A DNA stretch of 64,000 bases, taken from Artocarpus heterophyllus (Eukaryota; Streptophyta; Magnoliopsida; Rosales; Moraceae). Positions 34,381-45,632 of this stretch are shown here, piece after piece. The translations under genes and the position numbers were made by a program. Location of the stretch: NCBI GenBank assembly GCA_025403435.1, contig CM046338.1, forward strand, positions 21,350,392 through 21,414,391. The letters are read 5' to 3'. The notes under the pieces are model-generated. The model did not search any database, was not told the origin of the DNA, and worked only from the letters and a program-made list of their open reading frames with translations. How positions within the stretch are numbered: the stretch's first letter is position 1; each line of letters begins with the position of its first letter.

Positions 34381-36387
34381 TGTTTGAAAAATAGTACGCA
34401 GTAGAAATTTTAAAATTTTTATATCAGAGTATTTTTCAAAACACAAGTTTGACACGCTATATGCATAAATTAACTAGATCTTACTAATCTCTGTTTGCTG
34501 AAAAGCTCCTGTAGTTTGTGAAGAGTATAACATTCCAAAAGAGCCTTAACCAACGGTCTTATTTGCTATTCTCTATCGACGACTAGAGTGCGTGTGGGTG
34601 CACAACATATAGCTACTCCATAGGAAACTCTCCTTCTAACTAATTGAGAAATACCCAAAGCTATAGTTCATGATTTGTGAACAATAGCTCTCTAGGGAGT
34701 TTTAGAGTCTCACTAGCATAGTACTCAATCTAGATTTCTCAACTAATTAAATAACAACTGAGTCTCACTCCCCTTTTTATAGAGGTAGGGCCCAAAGGTT
34801 AGTCCTTATCAAATAAGGCCTCAAAAATTCGAATCAGCATCAATATATAATAAAATCAGCGTAAAACTACTTGATCTATTTATCGCTCAGTCTGCAGGCC
34901 GAACTAGCAGATCAGCCTACCATACTTACTCCATCGATAGGCCGAACTTAAAGACCGGCCTGCCGAACTTAAAGACCGGCCTGCCGAACTTACGATAAAT
35001 GATCCATGCAAATCTTTTATTTCCTAACTGAGATTCTTGGGATAGAGCTCCAATAGAGAAGTTATTTGATTAAAACAGTCATATCTATATAATCTCTAGG
35101 AAAATAAATATTCTTGATAATTCAACAAGTTTGTCTTGAATTAATTTATTCAAAATTAATCTAACCGATAAATAGACATGAATTATCTTGTCCATATATT
35201 TTAACAAGTTTATCTTGAATTAATTTTTTCATAAAATTAATTCAACCGATAAACAAACTATGAATTATCTAATTCTATCGAATTTTAGTCAATCTGATAA
35301 TTTGACATAAGTCACCAATTATTAGAAAAACACGCCGTATCGTTACAAGGATTTTTTTAATGAGCTAACCAAGGAGACCTGATGGACTTATATAGTTCAA
35401 GCTCTCGATAATTACAAAACCCAATATCCTAGATATACATTTCATAATTATCAACTCCAACGCTACTCCACTAAAAGCTCAAAGCTACATTCTCGAACTA
35501 TATAAAATTACGAAGCTCGTACAGCTAAGTCTTTGTGACATATCATAATGTGTTGTATCCCAGTAGGATTATCTATAGTTGGCTTAAGGATAAATTCTAT
35601 CTTACCTTCCCGATTATTTTTATCTTACGTTCATTATCTCACCATCAAAAAACTTACCATCCGGTTACACCTCTGCATCTAAATGGTTGAGCGCTCTAGT
35701 TTTTCAATTAGAGAATAACGCATATAAGAGGATATCAACTACTCCTAAGAGGAGCTACGGATTCCACATCTATTATAACAGGTCTATGTTATCAAGAGTC
35801 ATGCCTTCAATGTACCGGCATGCGTACCAACATAAAACATAGATGTCACATTCTAGTACATCAAAAGACATAAATTAAGACAGCAGGCCCACTATTTATC
35901 TCAGGGTTAAGATACAATATATATGATTGTCTAAAGTGAATCAATTTCCCAAGATAGAATTATTAATCCAAATCAATTCACTTTATATCCTGATCCAATA
36001 CATCGTCACCTATGATAATGTGCTAATGTTTCTATTCGTGGAAGTCCACCTCCGATAGCCAAGACAAACCATTTCCATTGGAGATATAGACAACATAACA
36101 ATCTTTACATGAATAAAGTGCCCAACTTTATTCCCTCAATTGCGGATCTTATGATTTCGACTGTCACCTTAAGAATTATGTCTCCCACATAATCGATCCA
36201 TCATTTGCCTAATTCTTAAAGCTTTAGATTGACAGTCTTAGACTTTTGTTTGCTTATCATGCATTCAACAAATATGAATGTAAAGAGGACAAGATTTGGT
36301 AAATGAATAATAAATAAATCCTTTATTGATAAAAATGTCTCCAAAAACATATTACATTTTTAATCCTTAGAGCATACAAGTCCAACA
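34381..36387 (-). repeat. copia-2 3' LTR (about 2.0 kb)
   Basis: Bounded by TGTTTGAAAA at 34381 and TCCAACA ending at 36387 (TG...CA). It contains a GGCCGA-type block at 34895-34995, with one 21-base unit exactly duplicated (34950-34995). Confidence 0.88.
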
Positions 36388-36402
36388 ATCTCCTACTTGC
36401 AG
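36388..36402 (-). other. copia-2 polypurine tract
   Basis: On the element strand CTGCAAGTAGGAGAT lies directly before the TGTTGG of the 3' LTR, the usual copia arrangement. Confidence 0.8.
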
Positions 36403-37100
36403 TAAGTGAGTAAATATGACAAATCTCTCATCCCCTATAGCTTCCACATGCCTCTCGAAGAATCTCCCAATAAGTGTCTTCGTGAATGGATTAGCTAAAT
36501 TATCCTCTGATGTGATTTTGCAAACAGCTACATGCCCGCCCTCTATGATGTCCTTTATCACACGATACTTCTGATCAATATGCTTACTCTTCTTGTGAAA
36601 CCTAGGTTCCTTAGCATTAGCTACCACCATATTGTTATCACAGCATAATGATACCGTCCTTAACCATACCAAGAACTACCTCAAGATCCCCAAGGAACTT
36701 GCAGGAGCCACACTACTTCTTTTGAAACATCACTAGCTGCCACATATTCGGCCTCCATTGTTGAATCCAAAGTGTAATCTTGCTCACACTTCTCCAACTG
36801 ATGGCACCATCGCCCAAAGTAAACACAAAACTAGAAGTCGATCTCCTCGAATCCAAATAGGATTGGAAATCCTAAATCAGTGTATCCTAGAGGAGTTAAG
36901 TCCTCACTCGAATACAAAAACATATACCCTCGAGTCCTTCTCAGGTACTTGAAAATATGCTTGACTGCTACCTAGTGGTTTGGTCCTGGATCCGCCTGAA
37001 ATCGACTTACAATCCTGACCGCATAACAAATATCTGGTCGCGTGCAAAGCATGGCATATATAAGACTACCCAATGTTGAAGCATATGGCACCTTCTTCAT
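36403..37100 (-). pseudogene. copia-2 RNase H remnant
   Basis: The frame 36672-36367 reads CDNNMVVANAKEPRFHKKSKHID and ITSEDNLANPFTKTL, the C-terminal half of copia RNase H and the end of the polyprotein. The upstream half is fragmented by stops and shifts. Confidence 0.85.
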
Positions 37101-38165
37101 GTATTCTCTTTCGTTCCTCATACTTTAGAGAGTCTTTTTTAAAAAGGAGTAATTCTAGACCTAGATGGTTGTCCACCTTTCTTGGAATCCTGCATTGCAA
37201 ACCTCTTGAGAATCTTATCTATATAGTTGGTCTAGGACAAAGTTATCATTATGTTCTTCTTATCCCCAAAGATCTGGATACCTAGAACAAAATTAGCCTC
37301 ACCTAAGTCCTTCATGTCAAACTGCTTAGTCAACCATAATTTGACCAATGACAATGCCCCAACATCATTGCCAATTAGCAGAATGTCATCTATATAGAGC
37401 AGTAGAAAAACTACCTTCCCATCCTTAATGTGTTTGTACACACATGGTTCGTCTACATCTTGTGCGAACCCATAAGTTTTTGATCACTTGATTAAATCTT
37501 ATATTCTAAGAACAAGAAGCCTGCTTAAGTCCATATATTGACTTTAGCAGCTTACAAACCTTACCCTCCTAACCATTGGCCTTGAATCCATCTAGCTGCT
37601 CCATATAGATGCACTCATCAAGGTAGCCATTTAGAAAGGCCATTCTTGACATCCATCTATCAAATCGTGTATTCGAGAGTGGCAGCTATGGATAAGAGAA
37701 TGTGGATATATTTAAGCATGGCTATAGGCGAAAAGGTTTCCTCATAATCGATTCCTTCCTTTTACTTGTATCCCTTAGCTACAAACCGAGCCTTATAGGT
37801 TATGACCTTTCCATCCACTCCTCTTTTCCTCTTGTAGATCCACTTACATCTTATGGGTTTTACCCCTTGAGAAGATCTACAAGCTCCCAGACCCGATTAG
37901 TCTCCATAGACTTCATCTCTGTGTTCATGGCCTCTGTCCAGAGTTTCGAATCAACATTCTCCATAGCCTCTTCATAAGTGTAAGGATCCTTATCTTGTTC
38001 ATTTGGTTGAGCCAAGAAGGCCTTACCATTGAACATGCACCCCTCAGGTTGATGCCTGATTGTCCCACTGCACCGAATCCCCTTAGGTTGTTGTTTAAGT
38101 TTATTTGGTTTTTCAACACTGATTGGAACAGTTTCATTCAGGAACCCCTGGAGTGATCGAATCAC
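37101..38165 (-). pseudogene. copia-2 reverse transcriptase remnant
   Basis: The N-terminal block (YTYEEAMENVDSKLWTEAM, MKSMETNRVWELVD) is open from 38165 to 37860. The catalytic block YIDDILLIGNDVG, with both aspartates, is in the frame 37441-37232, followed by MKDLGEANFVLGI. Stops and shifts break the part between. Confidence 0.88.
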
Positions 38166-38906
38166 TCCTCACTCCTCAAGCACCACTATGCTTCTAGGCT
38201 TAAAGTCGTTCATGTAACTCTCCTCAAGGAAAGTTGCATTAGTAGAAACCATGATTTTATTTTCCTTTGGGTTATAGAAATAACTCCCCTTACTCCCTTT
38301 TGGATATCCTACAAACATGCAAACTTCCGAATGTGCTTCCAACTTATTCGCATCCCTAAACAAGACATAAGCTGGACATCCCTACATGCAAATATGGTTT
38401 AAGGATGTCTTCCTACCCGTCCACAAGCTCGTGAGGAGTGTTGGAACCAATTTTGAAGGCACATTGTTCAAAAGATAACATGCAGTTTGTAGTGCATATC
38501 CCCAAAAGGACAAAGGCAATAATGAATAACTCATAATGGACCTAACCATGTCCAACAAAGTCCTATTTCTTCTCTCAGCCACGCTATTCTGCTACGGAGT
38601 GCCTGATGCAGTCAAATGGGATAGAATCTCATTCTCTAATAAGTGTCCCAAGAACTCATTAGAAAGGTATTCACCACCTCGATCAGATCAAAGTACTTTT
38701 ATGGGTCTACCCAATTGCTTCTCCACTTCAACCTTGAAACTCCCTGAACTTGTCATAAGTTTCACTTTTGTGGTGTATCAGGTACACATACCCATACCTT
38801 GAGTAATCATCAATAAAAGTGACTGAAGTACTCATACCCTCATCATGCCCGGATGTTTATTGGTCCGCAAACATCACTATGCACAAGTTCTAGAACCCCT
38901 TCGTCC
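38166..38906 (-). pseudogene. copia-2 integrase remnant
   Basis: AERRNRTLLDMVRSIMSYS (containing the catalytic Glu) and the WGYALQTACYLLNNVPSK block are in the frame 38582-38382. VCMFVGYPKGSKGSYFYNP follows in 38363-38169. The upstream core with the two Asp residues is scattered over short frames. Confidence 0.85.
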
Positions 38907-39420
38907 CTATTGTCCTTTAGACCCAAATGGCCTTTTGGTCATTTCACCCTTCAAACAAGATTCACACTGTGGTATAGATTCCACCTTTAAGTGACTTAAA
39001 GGTTCATCCTTTACCATCCTTTGAATCCTATTCAGGCTAATATGACCTAAACAAAAATGCCAAAGATAAGTCTTATTAGAGTGAGAAGTCTTAAGTCTTT
39101 TAGAGTTATTATCATTAACCTCTGTGTTCAACAGTGAGTCCATCTTAGGTTTGACAAAATATAGGTTGTTTTGCATCCATCCATCATAGATAAAAGATTT
39201 GTTTTTACAAATCACTATGTTGTTATTAAAAGAAACTGAATAGGAATCTTTAAATAAACAAGCTACAGATATCAAATTCCTTTTAAGTTTAGGAACATAA
39301 AAACAATCTCGCAAAACTAAACACCGATAATTATCAAAATAAAGATCGACATCTCCCACTGCTTAGCCAACACTAAGGATCCATCGCCCATCTAAAACGT
39401 GAAGTTTTCACGAAGTAAAC
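38907..39420 (-). pseudogene. copia-2 protease end and gag-pre-integrase region
   Basis: The frame 39359-38907 (150 codons) carries FYVPKLKRNLISVACL (end of the protease) and then TYLWHFCLGHISLNRIQRMV with CESCLKGEMTKRPF, the His/Cys zinc-binding part of the integrase. It is the best preserved part of the element. Confidence 0.88.
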
Positions 39421-40200
39421 TTCTTGTTTCCTAGAATCCATCCAGAGAAATACAAACATGATTAGTTGCTCCAAATCTATGACCTAAACAAGTTTTCAGA
39501 AGATTACACTTGCCTTCTTTGGAAAGGAAGTCCTTGTAATTCTTCTTTATGTGCCCAACCTCTCTATCCTCAGCCTTTTGCTTCCTTCCATTCCTTGGAT
39601 TAGGATTGGAACTGGATGCACCTACCAAGTTAACCTTTCCACTAGCAGGAGTTTCCTTGATTAGATTTTGAAACTCCTATAACTAGTTTATCAACCCCGT
39701 TAACGTCACATCCTGACTATTGCTCAAATAAGCTCTAAACGGGATGAACTTCTTTGACAGAGTCTGAAAAATGATAGTCGTCTGTGACTCGGTATCGATA
39801 TCAGCTCCATGAGCTTGAGTCTCAGCAAGGTAACCCATGACCAACATCATATGCTCCTTCACAGATGTCCCCTATCTTTGCTTGCAGTTGAGAAGTTTCC
39901 AAAGTGCCCCTTGTCGTTTTGTTAGGGCTTGGCCTGCAAATATGTCTTCAAGATTATCCAAGATCTGCTTAGCAGTCTCATAATCTTCATGTTGAGCCTT
40001 TATTATGTTATTCATACTAACCATAACATAACAGCGGACTTAATCATTAGCATTTATCCAGCGATAATACGCTTAGATTTTCTCATTAGTGGATTCCCTA
40101 GTAGGTTTAAGAGGACATGGTATGGTTAACACAAATGTCAGTTTCTCAAAGGATAAGACGATATTTAGGTTATGTTTCCAATCATTAAAATTCTCACCTG
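39421..40200 (-). pseudogene. copia-2 gag remnant
   Basis: Frames in succession read LTGENFNDWKHNLNIVLS (near 40190), FAGQALTKRQGALWKLL, then FQTLSKKFIPFRAYLSN, all typical of UBN2 gag. The ATG expected at the start reads AAT, and a TAA follows soon after it. Confidence 0.8.
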
Positions 40201-40249
40201 TTAATTAATTTTTATCAAGTATCAAAGATAAAGCATTTCAGACATTTTT

Positions 40250-40828
40250 AATCTACAATAAAGAATCATGTACTAAACATAAGTAAACATACAATAATAG
40301 TTTGGTACGATAACACAATCATGTACAATATACAAATGTGTTTATATGTCAAAACTTTGAAAATATCATAACCTTACAACAATAATTCCTAACCATAATT
40401 CAATAAGCCGCCTAGGGGAGACTTCCCAAATTCAATTAAGAACGCGGATCCTCTCTTGATTAATATATGCCATCCAAGGCCCGTATGATCTAACATATAT
40501 TAATAATCGTTTCTTTGGCCATTAATTTTATTAACAGGGCTCTAGGGGAGGTTAATAGTAAAATTAACATGAGTATATAACCATCGTTTCAATATTTTGT
40601 CGATGATTTACAATCAACACCTAGGGGTGTGCAACCATAAATCATGCTAAAATACCTTATCCTCTCAAAAATCCAACCTAGTACATGATGAAGTCCTTTC
40701 CTAGGGGTTGGAACCATCATGTGCTACCTTGGACCAATGATAGAGGCCGTAGGTCCTCTCTTTGAAAACCTTCTCCCGCTCATTCTTTTGAAATTAAGGT
40801 TTTATTTTATAAACATGCATGAACAATT
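40250..40828 (-). other. copia-2 leader with four CCCCTAG repeats in stem-loops
   Basis: Between 5' LTR and gag, CCCCTAG (element strand) occurs at 40411, 40541, 40620 and 40700, spaced 130, 79 and 80 bases. Three copies sit in loops or inner stems: CATGATG...CATCATG around 40700, ACACC-CCTA-GGTGT around 40620, and CTC-CCCTA-GAG inside GTTAA/TTAAC at 40541. Three of the four contain the palindrome CCTAGG. The role is unknown. By analogy with retroviral leaders it could serve dimerisation or packaging (inference). Confidence 0.7.
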
Positions 40829-42774
40829 TTGACACAGGTTTGACACACTATATACATAAATTAACCAGATCTTACTAACCTCATTTGTCGAAAAGCTCCT
40901 GAAATTCTGAAGAGTATAACATTCTAGAAGAGCCTCAACTAACTAGTCTTCTTTGCTATTCTCTATCCATGACCGAAGTGCATGTGGGCGCACAACGTAC
41001 AGCTCTTCCACAGGTGACTCTCCTTCAAACTAATTGAGAAATACCCAAAGCCATAGTTCGTGATTTATGAACAACAGCTCTTCGAGGAGTTTCAGAGTCT
41101 CACTAGCAGAGTACTCACTCTAGATTTTTCAATTGATCTAAATAATAATGAGTCTCACTCCCTTTTTTAATAGAGGTTGCGCCCAGAGGTCAGTCCTTAT
41201 CAAATAAGGCCTCAAAAATTCGAAGCAAGATTAATTTTTGATAAAATTCGCATGAAAACATGTGATCTATTTATCACTCGGTCAGTAGGCTAAACTACCA
41301 GATTGGCCTGCTAAACTTACTCCGTCGGCAAGCCAAACTTAAAGATCAGCTTGCCGAACTTATGATAAATAATCCCTGCAAATATTTTATTTCTCACCCA
41401 AGATTCTTGGGATACAACCTTAGTTGTAATTCAAATAACCCAATAGAGAAGTTATCTGATTAAAATAGTCACATCGATATAATCTCTAGGAAAATAAATA
41501 TTCCTGATAATTCAACAAGCTTATCTTGAATTAATTTATTCAAAATTAATCCAACCGATAAACAAACATGAATTATCTTATCCCAATAATTCAACAAGTT
41601 TATCTTGAATTAATTTTTTTACAAAATTAATTCAATTGATAAATAAGCATGAATTATCTAATCCTATAAATTTCAGCCAAATTGATAATTTGACCAATTA
41701 TTGGAAAAGCACGCCATATCATTATTGGATTTTTTTTTATGAGCTAGCAAAGGGGATTTGATCGGCCTGTATAGTTCAAGCTCCTGATAATTTTGAAACC
41801 CAATATCCCATATATACATTTCATAATTATCAACTCCAACGCTACTCTACTAAAAGCTCAGAGTTGCACTCTCAAACTCTATAGAATTACGAAGCCCGTA
41901 TAACTAAGTCTTCATAACATATCATAATGTGTCGTATCCCTATAGGATTATTCATAATCAGCTTAAGGATAAATTTTGTCTTACCTTCCTGATTATTTTT
42001 ATCTTACGTTCTATTATCTCACCATCGAAAAACTTACTATCCAAAAACAGTATACCATTGGGTTACACCTATGCATTCAAATGGTTAAGCGCTCCAGTTT
42101 TCTAATTATAGGATAATGCATATAAGAGGATATCAACTACTCCTAAAGAGGAGCTATGGATTCCACATCTATGAATAACAAGTCTACGCTATCAGAAGTC
42201 ATGCCTCCAACATACCAACATAAAACATGGATGTCACCATTTGGCATATCAAAAGATATAAGTTAAGGCAACAGGCCCACTACTCATCTCAAGATTAAGA
42301 TACAATACATATGATTGTCTAAAGTGAATTAATTTGCTAAGACAAAATTATTAATCTAAATCAATTCACTTTATGTCTCGATCCAACACATCGTCTCCTA
42401 TGACAATGTGCCAATGTTTCTCTACGCGGAGTCTACCTCTGATGGCCAAGACAAACCATGTTCCGTTAGGGATATAGACAACATAACAATCTTTACATGA
42501 ATAAAGCGCCCAACTTTATTCCCTCAATTGCAGATCTTATAATTTAGACCGTCATCTTAAGAATTGTGTCTTCTGCATAATCTGTCCATCATATGCCTAA
42601 TTCTTAAAGGTTTAGACCGACAGTCTCAGACTTTTGTTAGCTTATCATATATTCAACAAATATGAATATAAAAAGGACAAGATTTGGTATATGAATAATA
42701 AATAAATCCTTTATTGATAAAATGTCTTCAAAAACGTATTACATTTTTACTCCTTAAGACATACATATCCAACA
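40829..42774 (-). repeat. copia-2 5' LTR, 3' end eroded
   Basis: Matches the 3' LTR from GTTTGACACACTATA (40829) to TCCAACA at 42774. The last 70 or so bases of the LTR and the primer-binding site are not recognisable. It carries a GGCCGA-type block at 41275-41365. Confidence 0.85.
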
Positions 42775-43329
42775 TTATTGACTATGCAAAGTGAAAGGAT
42801 AACATTGTGATCCACTAATTAAAAGGTTAGTTAGAGATCTAGTTAAGACATCATCAAGGGGAATGGGACTAAAGCCCATACAAGAATTAATCGGTATAAG
42901 GGAAATCTAACCTAGTTGAATAAAGATTCCGAGATCTAAGTTCAAAGGGACATCCTAGTCGTAAAGACTAAATTAGATCACTGTGGGGATTTTCCTTTTG
43001 TCCATTCCTATCATGAAAACAGTCATACTAGCAGTATAAGGTTAAGTTATGTTTTTAATGATTCATAGGCGTCAGAATCAGAATTTCGAGGAAAGTAAAT
43101 GTAGGCTAATCTTTAATAAAAAATCACCTATATGGGAGACAAATAAGGATACTTCAAAGGAGAATTGTGTATGGCTCAATTTTTAAAAAAATCTTGCTGA
43201 ATCAGGGAGACGTTCATGACCAAAATGAACATAATAATGACAACCAAAATGTATCAACGTATCGGGAAAGATTCTTGTGCGAGGTATATCATCGATTACA
43301 TAAATGGTAGAATCGTTCAAGGACATCAC
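42775..43329 (+). mobile_element. copia-1 fragment (RNase H end and 3' non-coding region)
   Basis: Aligns with 3520-4070 of copia-1 in order, including GGAATGGGACTAAAGCCCATA and AGTTCAAAGGGA. It continues at 44236 after the inserted solo LTR. Its left end is cut by copia-2. Confidence 0.82.
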
Positions 43330-44235
43330 TGTTGGGGAATGATTTGGATAAGCCTAAATCAAACAGTAAAGACAATAGTAAGCCTAATATGCGATTTAAA
43401 TAGGTCAAGCCCATCGGGAGTGCTCCATTGAACTCGTCAGTAGTGTGCAATCAAACTTATTAGAATGTTCATTTGAAGGGTTTGATGTGTTTGATGTCTT
43501 CGATATAGATCATTCAATTGAACGGATTTGGTTTTGTTTGATCTCTTGATATAAGGATAGTTGAAGATGGTTAGGACAGTTGAAGATAGATAAGGATTGA
43601 GCAGATAATTACAACTTTTTACTCATTTTGATCGACATATTAGATATGGGTTCGAAAGCAACAAGGGAAGATCTACTAACTCACAAGGTAGATCATAGGA
43701 ACATGGTCTGAAACTAATGCCTAATAAGGAGTTAACACGTGTCCTATTACCACAAGCACTAACGAGGTCCATTCTTCCTATCAATTGAAGTCCATGATCT
43801 CGAAGAAGACCTCTATAAATAGAGGGTGAAAACATCACTTGAAGGCATCCTAGACTCTCATTCACATTCCTAAAACTCTGCAGAAAACATTTCTCTTTCA
43901 TTCATAAAAGGGCTTTCATCTATTGCTATGTTTACTTTCAGTCAAGAATCTCTTGTACTTGTATCAAATTTATTAGATAGGGGAGAAAAAGCACATTGGA
44001 CATAGTTCTATTCAAAGAGTTAAACACTATCACACTTGTTGTGGTATCTTTAATTTTGCAGCACTTTTCTTTTAAATTCTCATTCCTGATTTGTTATCAC
44101 CATTATCAAGATTCTAACATGCCTGTGAGATTGTTAGGACCTAATAACGGTAGTTTGAGAGCCTAATTGTTCTTAATTTACTTGTAAAGTCTCATTTTAA
44201 CATAATTTGATTTAATTATAGATCCAACATCTACA
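43330..44235 (+). repeat. solo LTR (906 bp) inserted in copia-1 fragment
   Basis: TGTTGGGG...TCTACA splits the copia-1 alignment exactly between 4070 and 4072 of that element. ATCAC (43325-43329) and ATCGC (44236-44240) flank it as a 5-bp duplication with one change. A TATAAATAGA at 43815-43824 is a likely LTR TATA box. No coding region remains, so it arose by LTR-LTR recombination. Confidence 0.8.
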
Positions 44236-44340
44236 ATCGCATCTACTAATTAGCCAGTTTAGTAAATATATTTTCACATGGGAATGTTCAAAGGGCAATA
44301 CCTACCTATCCTATGTAGGATCTGAAATGTTGATGTCTAA
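44236..44340 (+). mobile_element. copia-1 fragment, continuation
   Basis: ATCTACTAATTAGCCAG and CCTACCTATCCTATG continue the copia-1 3' non-coding region interrupted at 43329. Similarity ends before the LTR. Confidence 0.75.
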
Positions 44341-45632
44341 AGTGTGTAGCTTAAAAACCTCATTAAAATATTTTAGTGGAATATTAATTTAGAGGCACTA
44401 CAAAGATTGTAACCCATGAAATTAAATCTGGGTTATGTCCTGCATTATAGCAGTTTAGTGCTCTGCGTTATGGAAGATTAAAGTGTTGTATTATGGTGGC
44501 TGGTTAATGGCCATAAGCTCCAGTAGTTAAAACTCCCTTGGATGGCTATAAATAAGCATCCATTCCAATTCTTCCACATTCAAAATATACATAGAATTTA
44601 TGCCTCACGTTTTCTCTAGCGCTAAGATTTAGTGTGATAGTTTTTGGGCTCATTTCTAGTTCGTTGAAGTAGTGACAAGGTGCGTATTCTCTACTCGTTT
44701 GCTATTGTATCATGGGAGACAGACACCTAGTATCCTAAAGCACTAGCGGTGAGGGACAAATCAAATTGTATGGTACACCAATTTTAGTTTTTTCCTTTAT
44801 TTTGGTTTTGTTTTTATATTTTTGTCATGCTATTGTATTTTGTTTTGCACAATATAATAAATTTTTCCGTTCATACTTCCAGTTATTTATTTGTTTATTA
44901 TATTATACTATTAACAATTAACATCAAACTCATAAAAGGTTCACTAGAAAACCTCTCAACATCATAAGGCCTCTGTCAGATTTGGCTAAATCCCTATTTC
45001 TTCCTTTCTTTCTACATCATTGGCACCAAGCTCATTCAATATTCACTGAAAAAACTTCGTGGTTGTGTAATTTCATAGCCACATCTAGTGGTATTTGCAA
45101 AGCCTCACACCGAAATCATGTCAATCTCATATGATCATCTACACACAAGGCCTCTTGTATGCATCACGAGCCTCATGACACCTTCCTTCTACACCATGAG
45201 GCCACACGACCAAATTTAGCATAATCCCATTGAATCTCCTTAGATAATTTTTTTAAAAAATTATCTTATTTATTTATTTTTAATAAATCATCACTTGTGC
45301 TTATAAGATAAAGATCTGTTGCTATTTGAAAACATCACCTATTGAATAAAATATTTCAAAACTTGAGTCCAAAAAATTGTAAATTTATATAGGAATATAG
45401 TAGATTTTGGATGTATTTAAGATTTTAAGTTTAAAACATGTGTATTAAAAAAGCAAAATTTAGGGTATAATTAAATATTTAATAAAATTTATGTAAACAT
45501 TGTAATAAAAAATTAAGGTGGACAATTACGAGATAAAATTGTTGACAATTTCAGTTTTAGGGCAAATTCTGTAAAGAATACTTAGGTCTAAGGAGGACGT
45601 GGTACAAAATCTTTAAAGGGCTTCTTGGGTCC
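44341..45632. other. LTR-like fragment, then unrecognised sequence
   Basis: TATAAATA at 44547-44554, followed about 150 bases on by a GGGAGACAGACACCTAGTATC block and an AATAAA-containing stretch near 44850, looks like the promoter and transcribed part of an LTR, but I could not find its ends. 44930-45632 shows no gene. 45628-45632 is the left GGTCC duplication of gypsy-2. Confidence 0.35.

Larger units (their letters stand above)
34381..42774 (-). mobile_element. copia-2: Ty1-copia retrotransposon, decayed
   Basis: Reading on the minus strand from 42774: 5' LTR, leader, gag, protease/pre-integrase, integrase, reverse transcriptase, RNase H, polypurine tract, 3' LTR. Length is about 8.4 kb. 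Frames are broken throughout. Flanks differ: the right flank is copia-1 RNase H sequence and the left flank is not, and no target duplication is seen. The insertion site has therefore been rearranged. Confidence 0.92.

Noticed and set aside
43623..43901. 92-codon minus-strand frame
   Set aside because: It lies inside the solo LTR opposite the TATA box and leader, with no recognisable domain.
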